From Mauremys mutica (lineage: Eukaryota; Chordata; Testudines; Geoemydidae): a DNA stretch of 64,000 nt. Below, one piece after another: positions 11,462 to 20,396 of this stretch (its first letter is position 1; each line of letters starts with the position of its first letter). Location: NCBI RefSeq assembly GCF_020497125.1, contig NC_059084.1, positions 3,127,501 through 3,191,500 of the forward strand, written 5' to 3'. The notes below the pieces were generated by a model that saw nothing but the letters and a program-made list of their open reading frames with translations, was not told where the DNA came from and did no database searches. Position numbers and translations under genes: made by a program.

Positions 11462-12619
11462 GTGAGAAGCACTTCCTGCCCTGCTTCGAGCCAGATGCAA
11501 TATGATCTTCACCCAGTGTTGGCCATTAGCTCTGACCATACGTGAGTGCTAGACATCAGCGGAGGCAGAAAGAAGATGCCAAAGGAGGCCACTCCTCAGC
11601 CAGGTGGTGCAGAGAGGGCTGCGGCAGGAACGGTCTCTCTGAGCAGGTCTGTTCTTTCATGGGGGGACCTATTGGCAACAGCAGCTGGGAAGAGCGAAGC
11701 CCGAGCCTTCAGACAGCAGTCGGTTCGTGGTCCCCAAAGCCAGGATGAAACGTCTGTTTCACCCAATGAATCCCAGCTAGCGGAACGGGCTAGGGAAGTT
11801 CACCAAAGTAGAATTTACCTCAAAGAGCCAAACTTACCCTTGGTGCAGTTGACTCAGAGATGACACCAGGATGAATTTGGACCAAAATGTTTGAATCTGT
11901 TTAGTGAGGAGCTCTGGCCCTCCCCACCCAAACAGAAATATCGACCCTGGAAAGGCTGGGCAGCCAATCTGCTGTACGCGGGATTCCAGTGCTCTGCAAT
12001 GGCACAGCCACTCGCCTGGGCACCCGCCATGGTAGCTATTGCTCCCCTACTCTTGAGACGAGGTATTGCACAAAACTTGGAATCACCCTGAAAACCGGCC
12101 AGTTCTGCACTATCTCAAAGCCATTACCTCGGACAAGCTCTCCAGGTGACAGTCAGCTAAATTACCCATCCCCCCTTCCCCAGAATGACCCGCTCGACAA
12201 TATACAGAACACTCCCGGCACTTTTGCAAACCCCAGCTGAGCTAGCCCCACCGCAGCGCCACGCAGCGCGGAAGCATTCGCCCCCCGTACAGACGAGAGC
12301 GAGCTAACGATGAGGGGGACACCAGGGGATCAAACGGCAAAGTTTGTGTCTGCTGTCGTAAATTAACCCTGGTCTCTCCTTTTGCATTGCTCAGTGCCCT
12401 GTCCCCTATAACAGCATCTGGCTCAGCTCCAGGCATGACTAACATGCCCCCCGCATTCCTCCCTCATCCTATGGCGATAACGTTGCCAGACGATTTTTTT
12501 TTTGCCCACCTGCCAATTCTTCCAGTTGCTTGGGCTCTCTCTGAGCCCAGGCTGCCCTCCCCGAGTGCAGCTCTGCCTGTTGCTATCAAGCTAGAAAGGC
12601 GAACTGCAGTGTGTACTGT
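11462..12619. other. Unassigned sequence between the two candidate first exons
   Basis: No recognised repeat or exon. Plus-strand frames here lack a cysteine pattern or domain that would extend the exon at 11404. Confidence 0.45.
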
Positions 12620-12621
12620 AC

Positions 12622-12700
12622 CTTGTTTCTTCCTTCTGTTCTGCATGCGCATTTCCATGGAGTTGATGAATAACAGCAACATGAAAAGTATCCACTGCAT
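12622..12700 (-). CDS. RSPO4: R-spondin 4, first coding exon
   Basis: The minus-strand ATG at 12700 opens 26 codons that begin MQWILFMLLLFINSME, a signal peptide, and end in NRRKKQ. A split codon G follows, then the donor GTACAG at 12621. Human RSPO4 also has 26 residues ending in NRRKKQ before the cysteine-rich domain, so length, motif and phase all agree. RSPO1-3 carry different basic motifs here. The protein is a secreted Wnt agonist that acts through LGR4-6 and ZNRF3/RNF43, and loss of human RSPO4 causes absent nails. In a turtle a claw role would be the natural inference. Later exons (two furin-like repeats, a thrombospondin repeat and a basic tail) are not seen and presumably lie left of the window. 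The open frame continues past the donor to 12464, but that is read-through into the intron. Confidence 0.78.
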
Positions 12701-12942
12701 CTGGGCAGGAGTAATTTAGGGCAGGAAAGGAATCAGATCATCCAAGCGGCTGGTGTGCCTCCTGTCGGATACAGACCGAGCGAGGGCGGCAGGGAGAGAA
12801 AGTGGCCCTTGCGAAAGCAGAGCTCACAGCATCCCACGAGTGGCTTAAGCAGTCACGCAGCAAAGCTGGAAGGTGGCATGAATGGAGCATCGAAGACCCG
12901 GGCGGTGCTCAGTCCACTGCTGGGATCATGGTGCCGCAGAAG
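12701..12942 (-). other. RSPO4: RSPO4 5' untranslated region (inferred extent)
   Basis: This is the span between the ATG and the start site expected about 30 bp downstream of the TATA box. It is moderately GC-rich with scattered CpGs (12775-12960). The exact start and any upstream intron cannot be told from sequence alone. Confidence 0.5.
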
Positions 12943-12966
12943 TGATGGCCGGTCCAGGGAGCTCGT

Positions 12967-12977
12967 CCTTTATATGC
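12967..12977 (-). promoter_or_regulatory. RSPO4: RSPO4 candidate TATA box
   Basis: The minus strand reads GCATATAAAGG. It predicts a start near 12940-12945 and a 5' UTR of about 240 bases. Confidence 0.5.
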
Positions 12978-12979
12978 AG

Positions 12980-13432
12980 ATCCCAACCCCCCACCCTCAC
13001 ACCCCTCCAAAAAATCCCACAACAACAAACCAACTTGCAAACAAATTGGCTGAAGTTTACCACTCAGAAACACTCCAGGCTCCACCTCAGCTGGGAAGTG
13101 ACCCACTGTGCATCTGCACAGCACTTGTACCTCTGCCAGGCCTGAGAATTCAGGTTCAACGCGGAGCCCACTGCTCAGAAACTCTGGGTGGAGTCAAGCA
13201 AATTAACCCTGCCTGTGCCGGCAAGCTTTGTTTCATCTCGTTCCCTGAATCCCGGTGCTCCCCTCACAAGGCGGACCAGCCCATGTCAATTAGTCAGACT
13301 TAGCTTTGGTCTCTCCAGACTTTCTTCTAGGAAGGGGAAAATTAATCACTTGAATTTACTAAACCACACTCCATATGACAGATCTGCTGTGTCTTGGGGG
13401 CAAAAGCAAATGGGTACAATAGCTAAAAGCCA
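12980..13432. other. RSPO4 upstream flank, unassigned
   Basis: No gene or clear repeat. A C- and A-rich stretch at 12982-13035 may be low-complexity promoter-proximal sequence. Confidence 0.4.
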
Positions 13433-13514
13433 GAACCAGAGCAGGAGTAAACCTCCGTCACTCCACTGACTGCAATGGAGCCGGGCCAATTTACACCCCT
13501 AGAGGATCTGCCCC
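13433..13514. repeat. Palindromic short interspersed repeat (diverged)
   Basis: It has GAGCAGGAGTAAACCT on the left, CACTGACTGCAATGGAG in the centre and AATTTACACCCC followed by GGATCTGCCCC on the right. This is the same layout as 11012-11097, with weaker arms. Confidence 0.5.
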
Positions 13515-13817
13515 CCATCCTCTTTAGAGCTGCTGCTGCGCCTCGTTTTCCAAGCTGCTAATAAAGGTTTCTCTGAGAGCTGTAGAACCTGAGATGTGTC
13601 TCGTCGAACCTTGTCTCTGAACTGGAGTTTGCCAGCACGTAACCCTTTCGCAGCCAGTCCCGCTCGCTCTGGGCCTTGCACGCTGTTTGGCTGCATTGTT
13701 TAGACAGCAATAGCAGTTTAAATGCTGACAGCCTGACTGGTGGGACGGCCGTGTGAGCTAACCACTAGGACTGATGGCTGGGTCGCTTTTACTATGGCCT
13801 TGCTGTACTGGGAACAG

Positions 13818-14196
13818 TGACAGGGTGCTGTTAACAGGCTCAAATTGGTCTCTAGAGAAGTCAGCACCCTGGTCACTTAGGACACCCAGGGCACTGGATG
13901 TGGAGGAAGATGGGAACACTTAGACTTGCGGGTAGCCTGGTGAGTTAACGAGGTAATTAGCTCACCACTGGGAGAACCCAGGAAGGGAAGCAGGCAATGT
14001 ACAAGGCTAATTCAGGGCACAGGAGGGAGCGCCTCAGAACTGCTGCTATAGGCTTGTATTGTAGCCGGAGCGTAAGGAGACAAACAATAAGCACATGTGG
14101 TGAAGTTACCTTGGTGGATCTGTGTGCTGCGTAATTCACCAAGAGGGCTTCCAAGCCAGGGTTTTCCTGGAGAGGAAGTGGGAGCCCATTCACAAG
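13818..14196 (+). repeat. 5' LTR of the Gypsy-type relic
   Basis: It begins TGACAGGG and ends in CACA just before the primer-binding site. Only the first 145 bp or so can be matched to the 3' LTR, so the right boundary rests on the primer-binding site. Confidence 0.6.
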
Positions 14197-14214
14197 TGGG
14201 GGCTTGTCTGGGGA
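14197..14214 (+). other. Primer-binding site, tRNA-Pro type (diverged)
   Basis: TGGGGGCTTGTCTGGGGA closely resembles the complement of the tRNA-Pro 3' end used by many retroelements, with a few changes. It directly follows the inferred end of the 5' LTR and precedes gag. Confidence 0.6.
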
Positions 14215-14251
14215 CCATTTGTTAGCCAGAACCAGAAAGGCTTGAGAGACG

Positions 14252-15094
14252 GCATGTGGGAGGCCAAGTTGGAAAAGACTGAGGAGCTGACGTGGCGGCT
14301 GGTAGAGCAACAGGAGATGCAGAGGACACTTCTGGCATTCCAGCAAACCCAGCAGGCCAAGCAACAAGTTCTGCTGGGATGGCAGGTGGAGCAACAGCCG
14401 GTGTTTCAGGAATTCATGAAGGAGCAGACCCAGGTGCAGCAGCAGTTAATACAGAATGTGGCAAGTCCTGCCGGTGGGAATGGAAGTCAGGACTCTGTAA
14501 AATGGGCCCCGGGGCTGGTCCTGACACATTCCTACTGACTTTTGGGAGAATTGCTGCTTGTGCGGGCTGGGATACACGATTATGGCTAGCCCTTTGTCTG
14601 GTGAGAGAAGCACAAGCCACTTACGCTGAGTGACGAGCAGGTCAATATTAGACCGTGTAGGCTTGTCAGCTGAGTGGTACAGAGAGTAATTTAGGGCAGC
14701 CAGGTAGACTCAGGGGGTCAGGCCCAGAGCATTTGTGCAGAAGTTGAAGGACTGAGCCAACCAATGGCTGAGGCCAAGTGGGCAGCATGTGGAAGAGATC
14801 ATGGATGCCATGATATTAGAACAATTCATGCAGAGCCTCCCAGACACCTCAAAAGTCCAGGTGAGGAGACGTCAACCAGTGACGGTGGAGGCAGTGGTAA
14901 AGTTGGGTGAGGAGTGTGTTGGAGGCAGGTTTTCCCAGGAAAGCAGCTTGTCCCACACACCAGGGGAAGCGGGGGGCGGAGGGGAAGATGGGATCCCTCA
15001 AGACAAGACGCAAAATAGGCCGCTTCGACCAGCCAGGATATTACCTGCTACCAGGGTAGGGGGAAAGGCCACATTAAGCGGGACTACCCGGAAT
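14252..15094 (+). pseudogene. Gypsy gag relic (SCAN-related capsid, broken zinc knuckle)
   Basis: An ATG at 14252 opens a glutamine-rich coiled coil of about 80 residues (14252-14440). The frame then shifts into DTFLLTFGRIAACAGW near 14525-14580, the start of a capsid of the kind from which SCAN domains derive. A further frame holds ILEQFMQSLPDTSKVQVRRR with QPVTVEAVVKLGEE (14815-14915). At 15046-15094 a zinc knuckle reads CYQGRGKGHIKRDYPE. The CX2CX4HX4C pattern has lost its second and third cysteines. With several frameshifts and two missing zinc ligands this is a dead gene. In vertebrates such gag proteins package the RNA of Gmr1-like Gypsy elements. Confidence 0.82.
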
Positions 15095-15189
15095 GCAGAC
15101 TGGGGGAATATTGCAGCTGGATTGTGGTGATGGAGACATCTAGGAAGGGTGTGAAAACAATCCCTGGAAGGGTGGGATATAGGCCAGAG

Positions 15190-15430
15190 GTGAGGGTTAT
15201 TGATTCAGTGGCTGGTTGTTCGCTCTTGCGGAGCAGACAGGTAGAATTTCAGTGATTTCAGGAGGGGGAAGCCCTGTGCGTGGAGTGTGTACACAGGGAG
15301 AAAAAAAATTCTCCAGTGACAATAGACCCGTTGGAGGTACGCGGGAGGCTCCAATGCCAGAGGGTCAGGGGAGTGGAAACCTTGCCCCATCCTGTGGTCT
15401 TGGGGACTGATTGGAGCCCATTCCCGTTAG
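15190..15430 (+). pseudogene. Gypsy aspartic protease relic
   Basis: The region follows gag and contains, in the frame from 15280, VHREKKNSPVTIDPLEV and later LPHPVVLGTDWSPF. The latter resembles the end of Gypsy-family proteases (LP-PV--G-D). The catalytic DSG region is only loosely visible near 15205-15235 (VIDSVAGCS-like). No intact active site is present. Confidence 0.6.
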
Positions 15431-15526
15431 GTGGGGTGGGGGAAGGAACCTCGATGGGGGGTGAGTAAAAGAGGGGCTGGGATTAAGCCTGGGACCCAGA
15501 GCCCACAGGGGCAGATACCAGAAATC

Positions 15527-15636
15527 TAGGGTTACCAGATAGCACCTGTGAAAAAACAGGACAGGTGGCGGGGAAAGGGGGGGACAGGCACCTATATAAG
15601 AAAAAGTCCCCAAAACCGGGACATCTGGTCACCCTA
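15527..15636. mobile_element. hAT-type MITE, copy 2 (110 bp)
   Basis: Ends TAGGGTTACCAGAT and ATCTGGTCACCCTA. The flanks are CAGAAATC (15519-15526) and CAGAAAAC (15637-15644), a 7-of-8 duplication. It is inverted in body orientation relative to copies 1, 3 and 4. It sits in the interior of the Gypsy relic and so is younger than that element. Confidence 0.88.
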
Positions 15637-16105
15637 CAGAAAACCCTAAACAGAAAACAACAAGCCAAAGAAAGTGGGGCCCAGGTGGAGAATACTGGGG
15701 CAGAAGAGAAACTGGAAAAGGGGGTGAAGGAGCCGGGGTCACTCACACAAGGGCAACCCAAAGGAAGGGCAGGAGGTGAACCCCCCATACTCCAGTAAGG
15801 GGGCCTGGAGGAGGGAGTGACCTCAAAGGCCTGACTGCTAAAGGGGATCAGAGACCGTCAGCATGTGAGGGGCTGATTGGAGAGGAAACCCCCCTGGGCT
15901 CTACAAGGGATGGGGTAGATCCTGAGCCAGAGTTGTAGGTTGTCCCTGGTGTGATGACCTAGGGGACAACACTGAGTTGTGGGGTAGACCCCCCCCAAGG
16001 AGTACTGCTGCAGAAAGGCAGACAAAGGGACACGGGACAGCGAGGGGTAAGGGAGAAAACTGAGCCTGAGTGGAAAGGGGGACCCCAAGCTGAGCTGAGA
16101 AACGC

Positions 16106-16121
16106 AGAAGGGGGAGGTAGG
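16106..16121 (+). other. Polypurine tract of the Gypsy relic
   Basis: AGAAGGGGGAGGTAGG directly precedes TGACAGG of the 3' LTR. This is the expected place and composition for the plus-strand primer. Confidence 0.7.
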
Positions 16122-16215
16122 TGACAGGTGCTGTTAAACCGGGTGCTATGGAAGCCAGCACGCTGGTCACTTTGAATGCCCAGGGCAGTGGGTGTGGTTA
16201 AGGTAGGATGGGGCA

Positions 16216-16841
16216 TGTAACAGGGTATTTGGAGAGCCAGGTGGCTTTAGTGGTTTCCCTGGCCAAGGTGCCTCAGTCTTTCAGGCAGGGGGTAGGGGGA
16301 CCTGGGCCCTCCCACTCCACCAAGTCCCAGCCCAGGGCCCTGTGTGAGTTGACCCTGAACAGGGGGCACTTGGAGCCACGGCCCTGGGATACTTCCTTCC
16401 AGAGACCCTTCAGTTTGGAGTAGGGCTCCTATAGTCCCATTCTCTGGGTGGCTTCCTGTGGCGCCCTCTCATGGATTGTGGGTGGTACCTGGCCACAGTC
16501 CCAGGCTCCTTCAGGTGGGGTAGCCATGAGCTTGGTGCAGCTGAACCCCACAATGTCTCTGGGCTGCAGTCACCCCATTCCTGGTGGCTCCTAGGTCTCC
16601 TCTGCAGTCTCCCTTGACTGGGAGACAGAACGTGCTCCCTGGTGGCTGGCTTGGCTGGCAAGCTAAGGACCCTTCCTTGCAGCTCCTGCCTCTTCACCAG
16701 TCAGCCCCAGCCTGGGCCCCACTCTCTCCTTTTCTACCCGCTCCTGGCCTGGCTGCAGGTATAATGGGGCGGGGCTGGCTGGGCCCAAAAGCTCTCTTTA
16801 ACCCCTGCCATGCTGGCGGCCAGTTTCTCCTCTTCATTGCA
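16216..16841. mobile_element. Solo LTR nested in the Gypsy 3' LTR (626 bp)
   Basis: It starts TGTAACAGGG, ends TTCATTGCA and is flanked on both sides by GGGCA (16211-16215 and 16842-16846), a 5-bp target duplication. The host LTR resumes exactly after it when compared with the 5' LTR. It contains a GC-rich block (GGCAGGGGGTAGGGGGAC, then CCACTCCACCAAGTCCC) that is also present near 50275-50340. Confidence 0.82.
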
Positions 16842-16918
16842 GGGCACTTACACCTGCTGGTTGCCTGGTGAATTAATGAGTTAATAAGCTCATGTCCTTT
16901 ACATCCAGTACAAACACA

Positions 16919-16922
16919 CTTT

Positions 16923-16966
<44 letters not shown>

Positions 16967-16968
16967 TT
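16919..16968. repeat. (TTTC)n microsatellite
   Basis: About eleven copies of TTTC in tandem, uninterrupted, followed by an A/T-rich stretch. Confidence 0.97.
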
Positions 16969-17254
16969 ATAAAATTAAAAAGTTTATAGGATTTTCAGAG
17001 GGAAGAGAATGTGTCCATTCAAACTTTGCAAACCAAGGAAATACAAGGGAGGTAACAGTTAATAATCCCTACAAGAAACCAGCCGGTGCTGGATCTGCAC
17101 ACAGTAGCATATGCCATGACTGAGCGCAAAACTGGGTTCCAGATGTGGATTCTGTGCCCCACAAATGTCTTGGGTGTTCAGCTCCAGAGCTTTGTTTTGT
17201 GCTCATCTCTTACAGCAGACAATGGGGTGAATGCGAAGGGCACGCTGGAGAATA

Positions 17255-17400
17255 TTTTGCACTCCTCTAGCACCCTGTACCTAAAGATCTCAGAGCATTT
17301 TGCAAAGCTGCACAACGCCCCAGGAGATAGGTAAGGAGCGTTTTACCCATTTCAAAGGTTGGGCAAACTGAGGCACAAAGCGGCAACTTCTCTTTCTGAC
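17255..17400 (-). repeat. MIR-type SINE
   Basis: CTCAGAGCATTTTGCAAAG, then GATAGGTAAGGAG, TTTTACCCATTTC and AAACTGAGGCACAAAG are MIR blocks in reverse order. Confidence 0.75.
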
Positions 17401-18315
17401 GCTGAGAAGAGAGAAGCCATTTTAAAACACACGAGAGAGTGACTAGTGAGGAAGATGTTAGCCAAACCTATTGGAAGTTCAGTTGCAACAGTCTCTTGTC
17501 TTAACATTATTTTGCTTGGCATTTAAGGCCTGAGCCTTCAATTCTTGCTCATGTGAGTCATCCTCCCTGAAGTCCATTCAGTGACATCAATGGAACTAGT
17601 TAATCATGTAGGAATAGGTGAAAAGTTGCAGGATCCAGCCTGTAAAACTCCCCCAAAATAATGAAACAGCTACTTTGAATGCAACATACAATTCTTTCTT
17701 GTGGTTGCCGCTAATGTGACATTTATTGCGACCTTTCCAGACGTTCACGCCAGCAAGTCCCTCAGGAGGAATTCATGACGAGCAAGGCTTTCGTAAGGCT
17801 AGAGCCATGTGACTTCCCAGGAAGGGGGACACTCCTTGGCCAAACTATCACCACAGAACCCAATCCAAGGGCAGTGGCTGGTGCTTAATGCACTTCCCCA
17901 TTCAGGTGGCCCAAAGAAACCTGGTTCTTGAAATTGTCTGGCATTTTCCGGTCAGTCTTCAAAGTGACTCAGGAAAGGGTAAGGTTGTGTTACAGAGCAA
18001 GGGAGTTGAAGCCAGCCTGAAACTGGAGCCAGGATGGTTAACAGCAGTAGTCCCCATGGCTCTTGGGAAAGAGACAGTGGAAACACAGGAAACACAACTG
18101 CAGCCATGAATGAAATTCAACAAATAGGAAAACGTCTCTCTTCGTTGAGTAAGTCCATCCCATCCAGCGCGGTGCGTGAGTCAAGGGACTTACTGAACGA
18201 ACTGAGCTTGCCATCCACTTTCTCATTTCTTACTGTAGAGGGTTCCCGTTTCAAGATGCTCTAATTTTTCTTTGGGCCAGTCCTCAACAATTCTGTGAAA
18301 CCTATAAAACCAATA
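17401..18315. other. Unassigned upstream flank
   Basis: No gene. Short open frames only, with no splice-site support. Confidence 0.45.
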
Positions 18316-18513
18316 TCAGAGGGGGAGCCGTGTGAGTCTGGATCTGTAAAAGCTGCAAAGAGTCCTGTGGCACCTTATAGACTAACAGACGTATTGGAGC
18401 ATGAGCTTTCGTGGGTGAATACATCCGATGAAGTGGGTATTCACCCAGGAAAGCTCATGCTCCAATACGTTTGTTAGTCTATAAGGTGCCACAGAACTCT
18501 TTGCCGCTATAAA
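18316..18513. repeat. GTGGCACCTT family, two copies in inverted array
   Basis: The left half runs GTGGCACCTTATAGACTAAC to GAGCATGAGCTTTCGTGGGT. The right half runs CACCCAGGAAAGCTCATGCT back to CTATAAGGTGCCACAG. The arms are near-identical over about 75 bp, with a short centre at about 18418-18440, so the locus forms a long imperfect palindrome. Confidence 0.88.
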
Positions 18514-20295
18514 ACCAGACGTATGGAAAAATCAGAATAGATTGAGAAGGACCAAGAATTCCCCATCATAGGGGAAAATACAACCCTCTCTCAAAAGGGA
18601 AAAGCTGTGATAAGTCCTTAAATACATTTCCATTCTGCGCTCACATTCACGTAGGGTTTTAGCTCCTGTTACACTTTAAAGTTCATTGGCCCATATACTA
18701 AAAATCCTCTGATACTTCCTGATAGAACAAAGTGCAGAACCTGGTGGCTGATGGAGAATCTACAGTTAAGCCACCTTACGCTGTCATCCTGTTCGTTCTT
18801 TTGAAATAAGCGGATTTGGGCTTGTCTAGTACCTCAGTGGGAGACCACTGAGGAATATCTACCACGTATGCTTTGGGAAGCGGTACTGGTGATTCAACTG
18901 GGACCATTCTTTAGTCCAGACCCAGTGCATTGCTAGCAGTGCTGTATGGCTGAAGGTGCCTCTTTTGCAGGAGATGTACCCTGGTGAGGACTAAAGAACC
19001 CATGGTACTCTACAGAAGAGTAAGTGTATTAACCTCAAGTCCTGGCAAAATTCCAGCATGAGCAGCCATGTTCTGTGTCCCCAAATTCCATCTGGAATTT
19101 GGCTGGCTTAGGTCACATGCTCTCTAACATGCTCAATGCCCAAGCTCCTGATCTCAAATCCTGCCCTGGGTGTCCCCGATACACAAAGAGCAAAGCATAA
19201 CCTCCAGTCTCACTTCCTTTCGTATAAGATTAAGAGAAAACAATGAAACAAGAAAGAACAATAGCAGAGTCTCCAGAGGAGAGAGTGCTGTGTGTGCAAC
19301 TCCTCTGCAACAGGCTGCAGCAATTCTGAGAAGAAAATGGCTACTATGTCCCACACAGGCAGAGTTATCAGACATGTAAAGGAGTAAAGCAAAGGAGTCG
19401 CTGTTTCATAGCCACAAACGCCCCAGCCCACGCTGTGGAAGGTCTGCTGAGTGTGAACAGCATGGGCCTTGGGGACACTTCGCCACCTCATTTTCCTCAT
19501 ATGCGTATGCAGAACTAGCAGCCTGAATTTGGGCTCTGGCTGTGGTCGCATGGGTGAACTTGCGATGCAAAGTGGGTTGTGTGCCATACCCAGCATTCCC
19601 CGACAGCTCACAGCTGTCTCCAAAGCCACGCTAGGAACGTTAGGAACAGCGATCCTGGGCCTGTGTCTCTATACAGACTGGCGTCCTGTGCCCCACGTCT
19701 CTTTTTCTCCGTAGCATTGTCCTTTCCAGCCCGTGCTCAGGAGGAGGCTGCTGGCTTGGAACCTAGATACAGAGACACTTTGCCCTTTATATTGGCTTCC
19801 AGTCAATGGAAGGAGACGTTGGCCTTGTCCACCCCCTCAATGGGTACAACGAGTTTAATGGAAGTTACTCATATCCTGCAAGGGAAGCACAGGGCATCTG
19901 GAACGGGTTAATTCTTCATTGGAACAGACGGGAATGGACACAGAGTATTCTGGGTCTATTTGATGCACAAGCATTTACTCTCAGACTGGGAATTATGATG
20001 GCAATGCATCCAGCTCGCAAGTGTTAAAACTCTCCCAAATGCCCCACTCCAGGTTCAAGTGCCCAACCAAACCTACCCCGCCCCTTGCCCCTGCAGTCCC
20101 TATGGACTCTCAGGTCAGCTGGGTGTGACTCTGCAGGCCTGATTCTCCTCTCCTTTGCACTGCTCTGTGTCGGGGGGAGGAGGGGGATGAGAGATGGGTG
20201 CATCCTAACCCTGCCCCAGGGAAGCCCTTTTGGGTGTGGCCTGTAACACAGGAGGTGTATTGCTCTAGACGCAGGTATCTGGCAAAATCCATGCT
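18514..20295. other. Unassigned upstream flank
   Basis: No recognised gene or clear repeat. Confidence 0.4.
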
Positions 20296-20396
20296 TTAGC
20301 TCAGGATGTAAGCAACTGAGGACAGGACCCATCTCTTCATTCTATGTGAGTGTTTACCACTACTAGGTGCTACAACAATACAAATAATAAATACTA
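20296..20396 (+). repeat. Old LINE 3' end (L2/L3-like)
   Basis: A block of the form 'GATGTAAGCAACTGAGGACAGG ... TACTAGGTGCTACAACAATAC' followed by AAATAATAAAT resembles the 3' end of ancient L2-like LINEs. The same type occurs at 24445 (reverse) and 60295. Confidence 0.55.

Larger units (their letters stand above)
1..12621 (-). other. RSPO4: RSPO4 intron 1 (partial, inferred)
   Basis: If 12622-12700 is RSPO4 exon 1, all sequence to its left belongs to intron 1 until exon 2 appears. I looked by eye on the minus strand for the cysteine-rich furin-like repeat expected in exon 2 and did not find it, so the intron probably continues past the left edge. The content is CR1, MIR and MITE copies plus unassigned, GC-rich sequence. 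Confidence 0.55.
13818..16892 (+). mobile_element. Gypsy-type LTR retrotransposon relic with two nested insertions
   Basis: The order is 5' LTR, primer-binding site, gag relic, protease relic, polypurine tract and 3' LTR. The two LTR starts match (TGACAGGGTGCTGTTAA at 13818, TGACAGGTGCTGTTAAA at 16122). Their later parts also match: GGTAGCCTGGTGAGTTAA at 13931 and GGTTGCCTGGTGAATTAA at 16859. No reverse transcriptase or integrase is recognised between protease and polypurine tract, so the interior is deleted. A MITE (15527-15636) and a solo LTR (16216-16841) are inserted in it. The 3' copy diverges after about 16892, so the right end and target duplication are not resolved. Confidence 0.82.

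Noticed and set aside
12387..12719. 110-residue plus-strand frame over the RSPO4 exon
   Set aside because: Shadow of the minus-strand exon, with no motif of its own.
14122..14538. A host coiled-coil gene
   Set aside because: Sits between an LTR/primer-binding site and capsid-like blocks, so it is the N-terminus of the Gypsy gag relic.
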